From an uncultured Collinsella sp. (GTDB lineage: Bacteria > Actinomycetota > Coriobacteriia > Coriobacteriales > Coriobacteriaceae): a stretch of DNA of 18,345 nucleotides. Below, piece by piece: positions 13,160 to 18,345 of the stretch. A program made the position numbers and the translations under genes. The notes under the pieces are model-generated. The model had not been told where the DNA came from. It searched no databases and was given only the letters and a program-made list of their open reading frames with translations. The DNA is taken from assembly GCA_959596505.1 (NCBI GenBank), contig CAUFWM010000028.1, forward strand, positions 1-18,345, in the 5' to 3' direction. The first letter of the stretch is position 1. Each line of letters begins with the position of its first letter.

Positions 13160-13993
13160 CTAACGAGCAGAATCGATTTTTGCAATCAAGTCGTTCGCCC
13201 ATGCCACGGCATCATCGACAGTCGGCAAAACGTTAAGTCCTTCCGCCTGGGAGAAATACAGTGAGTCCCAGCCCACTCCCCTCGAGATCATTGGAGGCCA
13301 CTCCTGCTCCGCACGATACGCAAAGAGTCTGATACAGACCTCTCGAGTTTTTAGGTAATCAATTTCCCCGTTGGAAATTGCAATCTGGAGATCTATCAGA
13401 TCATGGGCGCGCTCGCTGCCGGGGCTGCTCGCAGCATGAAGTTTTTGGGCAATCTGATGCTCGAGCCTCATGCACGGAACCGGCCCCGGTTCGGGAAACC
13501 CGAGACCTTTCAATATTGCCGCAGCTTCAGGCGAGGAAACCATATCGGGATCGTCGGCGTCGCCGATTTCGTTATGACCGACCACAAGCGGCAGCGTCAT
13601 CCACGATTTACCATTGTAGGCAATCTTGATTTCGAACGGACGCATGACGTAAGCAGTTGGAATTCCCTTCGGAGATGCGGGCTCCCTCGGAACAATGGCA
13701 CCCGAGAATCCGTTCCAGCCTATAGCGAGCGAATCTTCAAGCTTCGTCATGTAATCGTTCAGTGAGGATGCCCTGGCGGTATCGAGGTCGCGCGAGAACC
13801 GCGTGACATCCTTCCCAAAGCGAATCTTCAGGGCATTTCCACCCTTTGCGGCTCCATCGGGTAGCATCTGCCCAACAACAACGGCCGCAATGAGCCTTTT
13901 AACGCGGCCCGGTTCTTCGTCCAAATCAGTGCAGAGTCGGTCTATCGCTATGTCAAGGTTGCGTCTGCTGGTTGGCTTCTTGACTTCCTTCAC
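13160..13993 (-). CDS. abiEii: AbiEii-family nucleotidyltransferase toxin
   Basis: Toxin of a type IV toxin-antitoxin, phage abortive infection system; family members are nucleotidyltransferases that block growth. 277 residues. The nucleotidyltransferase motif KGGNALKIRFG is at 50-60 with SRDLD at 67-71, and the second conserved region is RLEHQIAQKLHAASSPGSERAHDLIDL (about 176-202), carrying the K184, R195, D198 and D201 positions typical of the family. The start is GTG 13993, overlapping the abiEi stop by 4 bases (GTGA), so translation is coupled. All expected motifs are present, so it is probably active. Confidence 0.9.
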   Translation of the reverse strand: MKEVKKPTSRRNLDIAIDRLCTDLDEEPGRVKRLIAAVVVGQMLPDGAAKGGNALKIRFGKDVTRFSRDLDTARASSLNDYMTKLEDSLAIGWNGFSGAIVPREPASPKGIPTAYVMRPFEIKIAYNGKSWMTLPLVVGHNEIGDADDPDMVSSPEAAAILKGLGFPEPGPVPCMRLEHQIAQKLHAASSPGSERAHDLIDLQIAISNGEIDYLKTREVCIRLFAYRAEQEWPPMISRGVGWDSLYFSQAEGLNVLPTVDDAVAWANDLIAKIDSAR

Positions 13994-14517
13994 GGCAGCT
14001 CCTTCATCAGTCTCTCATGCTCATGGGAGGTAATAAGGCCCTCGGCTTGAGCGTGCTTGGTTGCCTCGATGAGGCGTTCGGTCATAACGGACCCCTTACA
14101 AGCCTCAATCGCATCGGCAACGCATTGAGAAGGGATTCCTTCATAGAACGTCGTTTTCGCATTCTCTGGAGCGGGCACTGTTTTTACCCAAGCTGGCAGT
14201 TTGCGGCGAATACGCTTTGGTGTTGCCACGGTCACGGCACGAGGATCAACAAGTGCAAGTGCGTGCATAGACAGCACTGATTCGCCCCACAGGAAACCCT
14301 CGTCACCAACAAGAGCCACTGCCTCCGCAAAGACATCACGGGGCGTCGGAACCCATTGGGCGAGCTTGTACACCCCATGTCCTCGGCGCATCAATTTCCC
14401 AGTGGCACACCATCGACTCAGTTCTCCGGTGGTTACGCCAATCTCGCGTGCCTGCGCAGCAGTCACGATGCCGTAGCCATCTGCCGCCAGTTCGAATATT
14501 TCATCAAAGTGCTTCAT
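13990..14517 (-). CDS. abiEi: AbiEi-family antitoxin and transcriptional autorepressor
   Basis: 175 residues. The N-terminal winged-helix region (about 8-55) reads GIVTAAQAREIGVTTGELSRWCATGKLMRRGHGVYKL, the AbiEi_4-type domain. The C-terminal domain has GFLWGESVLSMHALALVDP, then VTVATPKRIRRKLP and FYEGIPSQCVADAIEACKGSVMTERLIEATKHA. Studied AbiEi proteins neutralise AbiEii and repress their own promoter through inverted repeats. ATG start at 14517-14515 has no ribosome binding site, consistent with a leaderless mRNA, and the start lies within the operator palindrome. Confidence 0.9.
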   Translation of the reverse strand: MKHFDEIFELAADGYGIVTAAQAREIGVTTGELSRWCATGKLMRRGHGVYKLAQWVPTPRDVFAEAVALVGDEGFLWGESVLSMHALALVDPRAVTVATPKRIRRKLPAWVKTVPAPENAKTTFYEGIPSQCVADAIEACKGSVMTERLIEATKHAQAEGLITSHEHERLMKELP

Positions 14518-14553
14518 GTCAAAAGACTAACACTTTTGTATGTCTTTTGACAT
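14516..14553. promoter_or_regulatory. abiE operator palindrome and promoter
   Basis: ATGTCAAAAGAC (14516-14527) and GTCTTTTGACAT (14542-14553) are perfect 12-base inverted repeats around a 14-base spacer. The left arm covers the abiEi start codon. On the minus strand TAGTCT (14529-14524) lies 6 bases before the ATG, which fits a -10 for a leaderless transcript. This is the expected arrangement for autorepression by AbiEi. Confidence 0.7.
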
Positions 14554-14717
14554 AGACATGGTCTTAATCAAGCATTAGAGATCAATTTAAATTCGTATAG
14601 CATTGCAATCGCCCTCTCTGAATTCGAAGTTCGCGCCGACAGCATGCGGAAGTAAAAAGTACCGGCAAGAACGATATCGAATGAAATCGCTCCCGTTGGC
14701 ATATATCTTACCATATA
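14554..14717. other. AT-rich stretch with no supported gene
   Basis: Short open frames exist on both strands, including a 48-codon minus-strand frame starting at ATG 14714 (MVRYMPTGAISFDIVLAGTF) and a plus-strand frame ending LSEFEVRADSMRK. Neither has a ribosome binding site, and neither is recognised. The composition differs from the GC-rich core genes, consistent with inserted or decayed DNA. Confidence 0.4.
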
Positions 14718-14735
14718 AACGAACACGTGTTCGTT
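14718..14735. promoter_or_regulatory. LexA (SOS) box, 18-bp perfect palindrome
   Basis: AACGAACACGTGTTCGTT is a perfect palindrome whose 14-base core CGAACACGTGTTCG (14720-14733) fits the Gram-positive LexA consensus CGAAC-N4-GTTCG. No intact gene follows on either strand. Plus-strand DNA beyond it leads only to the remnant at 14803-14997, and the minus-strand side gives a 48-codon frame without a ribosome binding site. Confidence 0.7.
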
Positions 14736-14802
14736 CTCATCAATTATCGATTTATCACACGCCCGCTTTAGCCGCTGTCCGCGTGAATCGTCTCGCCGAT
14801 AG

Positions 14803-14997
14803 CTCTTCGCCGGCAGTGCGTGCATCGCAAGCGGCTCGGGCACCTTTGCCCGCGAGTGCTTCTGCGAGGGAGCCGAAGTGTTTCTGGATCTGTGCCGCGA
14901 CGCCGTGCGCGCGGCCAAGCTGCCCCAGTGGAGCCAGAGGGAGTACGAGCTGCTGAGCGCCGCGCGCGGGATTGCGGAGGTGCAGATGGGCAGATAA
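14803..14997 (+). pseudogene. C-terminal remnant of an unrecognised gene (right copy)
   Basis: Open frame of 64 codons after a TAG, with no start codon of its own: it reads SGSGTFARECFCEGAEVFLD then LCRDAVRAAKLPQWSQREYE and ends AARGIAEVQMGR before TAA. Codon third positions are strongly G or C and the sequence looks helical, so it was probably real coding sequence now missing its 5' part. The family is not recognised. Its last third contains the 38-bp repeat. Confidence 0.5.
14929..14966 (+). repeat. 38-bp direct repeat, right copy
   Basis: Identical to 13081-13118 in the same orientation, 1848 bases apart. With the left copy it brackets the complete abiE operon and its operator, as well as the LexA box. 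Confidence 0.9.
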
Positions 14998-15020
14998 GCC
15001 ATCGGCAATTACGAGATGGA

Positions 15021-15049
15021 AAGGGCCGAGAATTAGATTCCCGGCCCTT
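15021..15049. terminator. Hairpin between the remnant gene and the DUF262 nuclease gene
   Basis: AAGGGCCG (15021-15028) pairs with CGGCCCTT (15042-15049); inside, GAAT and ATTC pair around a 3-base loop, with one A-C mismatch between the two stems. It lies 2 bases past the DUF262 gene stop on the minus strand and 24 bases past the remnant stop on the plus strand, so it may serve both. The T-run is short, so efficiency is uncertain. Confidence 0.6.
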
Positions 15050-15051
15050 GC

Positions 15052-17175
15052 CTAGCACTGCTTTATAAGATCGAGCACCGCGGGGATATCGTCAGCGCTA
15101 CGGAGTGCAACATAGGTCGGCATACCCGGCCCAAATCCGCCCTGTGTGCGCTTGTCCTGGCACATGGCCTCCGGGTCAATCAGCTCGTCCACACTCTTTG
15201 CCAGGCCGACGGCAATCCAACCGCCGTTGCTGGTCCTGCCTTCTAGCACGGCATGCAGTTTTCGCTTGCCCGACCTGAAGCCTACGTAGTACTTGGCTAT
15301 ATAGGACTCCCACGAAGGGTTACCACTCAGAACAGACTCGCACACCTCATCGAAAAGCTTCTGGTTGAGTCCGCCTTCGGCAAAAGTGGGGTGATTCTCC
15401 TGCAGAGTCCAGATAGGTGCCTCGTCAGACTCCCCGCGAGAGGGGCGATACTTGTCGACGACATCTGCCGGAAGATCGGGGTACCTCCATATCTCACACG
15501 CCTCTTTCGCCAGCTCGTCCGCGCGCTGCCTAATCTCTTCCTCGCCCCATTTTTCATGCGAGGCAATCGACTTGTTCAGGTAGAGCGGGCTGCATTTAAG
15601 TCCCACGTTCGGAAGATTGAGCTTGTCCGAGAACGACCGGTTTGAGTACTCCTGGTTGTAGCCCGTCAGCGTAAGGTTGCCCAGGTTGTTGCATAACCTG
15701 TCGTGAATGTCTTCCCAGTTCTCGCCAAGCGATTCCTTCCAGCCATGTTCACCGTCGATCGTCTGGGGCATGACGTGCTCAATTTGGTAATTGTCAGCCG
15801 AGATGGGCTCCTTCGGGTGGTGCCAGTTCTCCATGCGCTCCAGGTAATAGCGCTTTTTGGAGAAGCGGTTGTAGCAGTCACGCGTCTTAAACTCCTCGAC
15901 AAAATGCTCGTCTGTCGGGAAGTACGCAGTCATACCGCTGCTGTGGATAAGGAGCATCGCCGTAACGTACTCCTCTATATCGTCCTGCTGCTCGAGGTTG
16001 CGATACATGCCGGCAAAGAAATTATTTAGACCCGTGGTAAGCCTGCCGCAAACCGCCCGCCTGAACAGGAACGACTCGATAGTCTCGCAGATACGCAGAA
16101 ACGCATCGTGGTTTAACATATTTCCCTCGTAAACCGAGTAAAGCAGCATCAAAAGAGGCCTGATCTGCTTCACATCAAGGCTTAGAATTCTGCCGAACAC
16201 TCGGCGCAGGCCCTCGTCTTTCTCCTTGCCAAGGAACAGCCTGGCATATCTTTGCGCATATTCGCGAAGCTCCTTCAGCAGGCCCTCAGTATCCCCATCG
16301 TAGTCGTCAGCGAAATAGCGTTTGAACTCGTGGTAGGCCTCGTTTTCCTTCGGCATCCTATTGGGAACTTTGAGCCACAGCCAGTACCAGATAAATGCAT
16401 TGAACTCTTCCTCGCCAGCTTTTCCGAACAAGCGCTCAAGCGGATGCCAGTAACCCTCGTAGAGCTTGGTCTGCTCGTCGTTGGGAAGCGACATAAGAAC
16501 GTAGTTACGAATGAGGTCAATAGGTGTGAGCGGCTTGCCCTTGGAGTTCATGGACTCAAATATGAGCTGGGCATTATCAACGCCAGCGGTGAGCTTAGTG
16601 TCGATGACCTGCACGCGGTTTAGCCCCGCCCAAAGCCTTGCAGGGTCGAATGATTTCCCGTGCATCTTTTCACGGAAGAACGCATGGTTCTCGACAATGC
16701 GATCCGATTTTTCATCTGGTATGGGAGACCCAGACACAATGGAGAACAGTGTCTCTTTATCGTCCTGCGAGAGCACCAGCTTGTAGCGCGCCAGACCGTT
16801 GTAGTCATCATCGTTAAAAAGGTAATTTTTCCGCAGTGCTGAGATCTTGAGATCGCCAAGGAAGCCGGCCTTGCCGGGATTACCCTCCAGATAGTCAGCC
16901 AAGGCAGCAATCATCAACGAAAACGTCGTCATGCGCTGCTGCCCGTCAATCAGAAGCACGCGCGAAATGCTCGTGGCAGAGCTCTCGGACTCGGGAATAT
17001 AGAGCATCGACCCCACGAAGTGCGATACGCCATCACGGCCCGCTCGCATGACGTCATCCCATAGCACCTCGCACTCTTTTACACTCCACGAGTAAACTCG
17101 CTGGTACACGGGAATGACAAACTGCATCTTCGCCACACCCATAAGGTCAAGCAGATTTGCCTCGGTTGCCTTCAT
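15052..17175 (-). CDS. GmrSD-like DUF262/DUF1524 nuclease
   Basis: 707 residues. The N-terminal DUF262 (ParB/GmrS-like) domain has IPVYQRVYSW at 21-30, HFVGSMLYI at about 52-60 and DGQQR at 77-81, the nucleotide-binding DGxxR motif. The DUF1524 (GmrD-like) His-Me finger nuclease motif YQIEHVMPQT has its catalytic His near residue 466, followed by NNLGNLTLTGYNQEYSNRSF. The last 90 or so residues (YVGFRSGKRKLHAVLEGRTSNGG) look like a DUF4357/DUF5655-type extra domain. Single-chain GmrSD proteins are anti-phage restriction enzymes, the best-studied cutting glucosylated hydroxymethylcytosine DNA. ATG start with AAGGGGGA upstream; divergent from hsdS with 67 bases between starts. The substrate here is unknown. 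Confidence 0.88.
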   Translation of the reverse strand: MKATEANLLDLMGVAKMQFVIPVYQRVYSWSVKECEVLWDDVMRAGRDGVSHFVGSMLYIPESESSATSISRVLLIDGQQRMTTFSLMIAALADYLEGNPGKAGFLGDLKISALRKNYLFNDDDYNGLARYKLVLSQDDKETLFSIVSGSPIPDEKSDRIVENHAFFREKMHGKSFDPARLWAGLNRVQVIDTKLTAGVDNAQLIFESMNSKGKPLTPIDLIRNYVLMSLPNDEQTKLYEGYWHPLERLFGKAGEEEFNAFIWYWLWLKVPNRMPKENEAYHEFKRYFADDYDGDTEGLLKELREYAQRYARLFLGKEKDEGLRRVFGRILSLDVKQIRPLLMLLYSVYEGNMLNHDAFLRICETIESFLFRRAVCGRLTTGLNNFFAGMYRNLEQQDDIEEYVTAMLLIHSSGMTAYFPTDEHFVEEFKTRDCYNRFSKKRYYLERMENWHHPKEPISADNYQIEHVMPQTIDGEHGWKESLGENWEDIHDRLCNNLGNLTLTGYNQEYSNRSFSDKLNLPNVGLKCSPLYLNKSIASHEKWGEEEIRQRADELAKEACEIWRYPDLPADVVDKYRPSRGESDEAPIWTLQENHPTFAEGGLNQKLFDEVCESVLSGNPSWESYIAKYYVGFRSGKRKLHAVLEGRTSNGGWIAVGLAKSVDELIDPEAMCQDKRTQGGFGPGMPTYVALRSADDIPAVLDLIKQC

Positions 17176-17242
17176 TTGTGCAATCCCCCTTATCTTGTTT
17201 ACGTCACTTATGGTCGGCCCTCCACCGAACGAAGGACGTTAA

Positions 17243-18345
17243 ATGCAAGAGCGTCAAGGTGCAGAAGCAACCGGGGCACTCATATCACTAGATTTTACAA
17301 CGCTTGTTGCAGGTGCGATTTTGCATGCATTAAAGCATGGCGTTGGGACGCGATTCCTTAGGACGCGATTGTATGCAAATGAATGCCCATCAAGTTCCGA
17401 TGGCTCCCCCTATGAGAAGAGGGTGGATGCCAAGGGCCGCGTGACTAGCGATAAGTGTATCGCGAACGAGATGCCGTTTGAGGAACTGCCCGAGGGGTGG
17501 TGCTGGACGAGATTGGGCAATCTGCTCTCACTCGTTTCGGACGGTACGCATAAGACACCTCAATATACTGAGACTGGCGTCTTGTTTCTTTCGGTGCAAA
17601 ACGTTTCTGGTGGCTCGTTTGACTTGACTAAAGTGCGGTACATCAGTCGAGAAACTCATGAAGATCTTTGTAGGCGAGTGAAACCTGGCCGCGGAGACAT
17701 CTTGCTTTGCCGCATTGGAACTCTGGGCAAGCCGATAATCGTTGACGTCGATTATGAATTCAGTATCTTTGTCAGTCTGGGGTTACTCCGACCAATTTCC
17801 ATAGCTATTGCGGAGTGGATTTGTTCATGCATTGATTCTCCCGTTGGTTTCGCATGGATTGAAAAGGTTAAAGTCGGCGGCGGAACCCATACTTTCAAAA
17901 TTAATCTCGGTGATATACCGGACTTCATTCTCCCCCTCCCGCCCCTCGCCGAGCAGCGCCGCATCGTCGAGCGCGTTAACCAGCTCATGCCCCTGGTCGA
18001 GGAGTACGGCGGGCTCGAGGACGCCCGCGAGGCGCTCGACGCCGCGCTGCCCGGCCGCCTGCGCAAATCCGTGCTGCAGCTGGCAGTGCAGGGCGGGCTC
18101 GTACCGCAGGACCCCGCGGACGAGCCCGCCGGCGTCCTGCTGGAGCGCATTCGCGGGCAGCGCCGGCAGCTCGTGGCCGAGGGGAAGATGAGGGCCCCGA
18201 AGGGCGGCGAGTCGATCATCTTCGCCGGTTCCGATGGCCGCCGCTATGAGAAGAGAGTGGACGCAAAGGGCCGCGAGTCCGAGCCCGTCTGCATCGACGA
18301 CGAGATCCCGTTCGAGATACCCGAGGGCTGGGAGTGGGCGAGGCT
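17243..18345 (+). CDS. hsdS: Type I restriction-modification specificity subunit HsdS (3' end outside window)
   Basis: Open from ATG 17243 (GAAGGA 6 bases upstream) to the window end, 367 codons with no stop. Residues about 78-235 form the first target recognition domain: MPFEELPEGWCWTRLGNLLSLVSDGTHKTPQY, VKPGRGDILLCRIGTLGKPIIV and GDIPDFILPLPPLAEQRRIVERV. A conserved central helix follows (to about 285), then the spacer LAVQGGLVPQDPADEPAGVLLERI, and the second domain starts at IPFEIPEGWEWARL. HsdS chooses the DNA site for the HsdM/HsdR complex. Residues 1-50 (MQERQGAEATGALISLDFTT...) do not match the conserved spacer expected there and are less GC-rich. No hsdM or hsdR lies to the left. Confidence 0.88.
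   Translation, partial: MQERQGAEATGALISLDFTTLVAGAILHALKHGVGTRFLRTRLYANECPSSSDGSPYEKRVDAKGRVTSDKCIANEMPFEELPEGWCWTRLGNLLSLVSDGTHKTPQYTETGVLFLSVQNVSGGSFDLTKVRYISRETHEDLCRRVKPGRGDILLCRIGTLGKPIIVDVDYEFSIFVSLGLLRPISIAIAEWICSCIDSPVGFAWIEKVKVGGGTHTFKINLGDIPDFILPLPPLAEQRRIVERVNQLMPLVEEYGGLEDAREALDAALPGRLRKSVLQLAVQGGLVPQDPADEPAGVLLERIRGQRRQLVAEGKMRAPKGGESIIFAGSDGRRYEKRVDAKGRESEPVCIDDEIPFEIPEGWEWAR

Noticed and set aside
14568..15008. 146-codon minus-strand open frame across the LexA box
   Set aside because: It is Arg/Ser-rich in the part opposite the coding-like remnant and has no ribosome binding site; only its last 48 codons are even worth noting.

Overview
The window looks like chromosomal DNA of a high-GC actinobacterium of the class Coriobacteriia, most likely Collinsella or a close relative. 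This is inferred from the protein style, the zinc-type S14 and adenylate kinase, and the selenium-dependent molybdenum hydroxylase accessory genes; no search was run.

Region 1 (1-6320, all minus strand) is the distal spc ribosomal protein operon, read right to left: rplE, rpsN, rpsH, rplF, rplR, rpsE, rpmD, rplO, secY, adk, and map, which runs off the left edge. Spacing is tight, with several overlaps. The usual upstream members (rplN, rplX) are absent. rplE instead has its own promoter-like sequence and a leader of about 130 nt, so the S10-spc cluster appears broken at rplX/rplE.

Region 2 (6395-9886) starts with two long back-to-back palindromes. They are followed by accessory genes for selenium-dependent molybdenum hydroxylases: xdhC and yqeB (minus, one operon), yqeC (plus, divergent) and a MobA-like nucleotidyltransferase, mocA (minus). 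No hydroxylase subunit gene is present.

Region 3 (10052-11503, plus) holds a YheO/DauR-type PAS-HTH regulator, divergent from mocA, and an unrecognised acidic protein with one membrane segment.

Region 4 (11539-18345) is an accessory, defence-type island. It contains an AAA ATPase with a C-terminal nuclease-like motif and four promoter repeats spaced exactly 33 bp. Next is an AbiEi/AbiEii toxin-antitoxin pair with a palindromic operator, flanked by a 38-bp perfect direct repeat lying in two C-terminal gene remnants. An orphan LexA-type box follows, then a GmrSD-like DUF262/DUF1524 nuclease, and divergently the start of a type I restriction specificity gene that runs off the right edge. Base composition varies and remnants are present, as expected for repeated horizontal exchange.

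No tRNA, rRNA, CRISPR array or intact transposase gene was seen.
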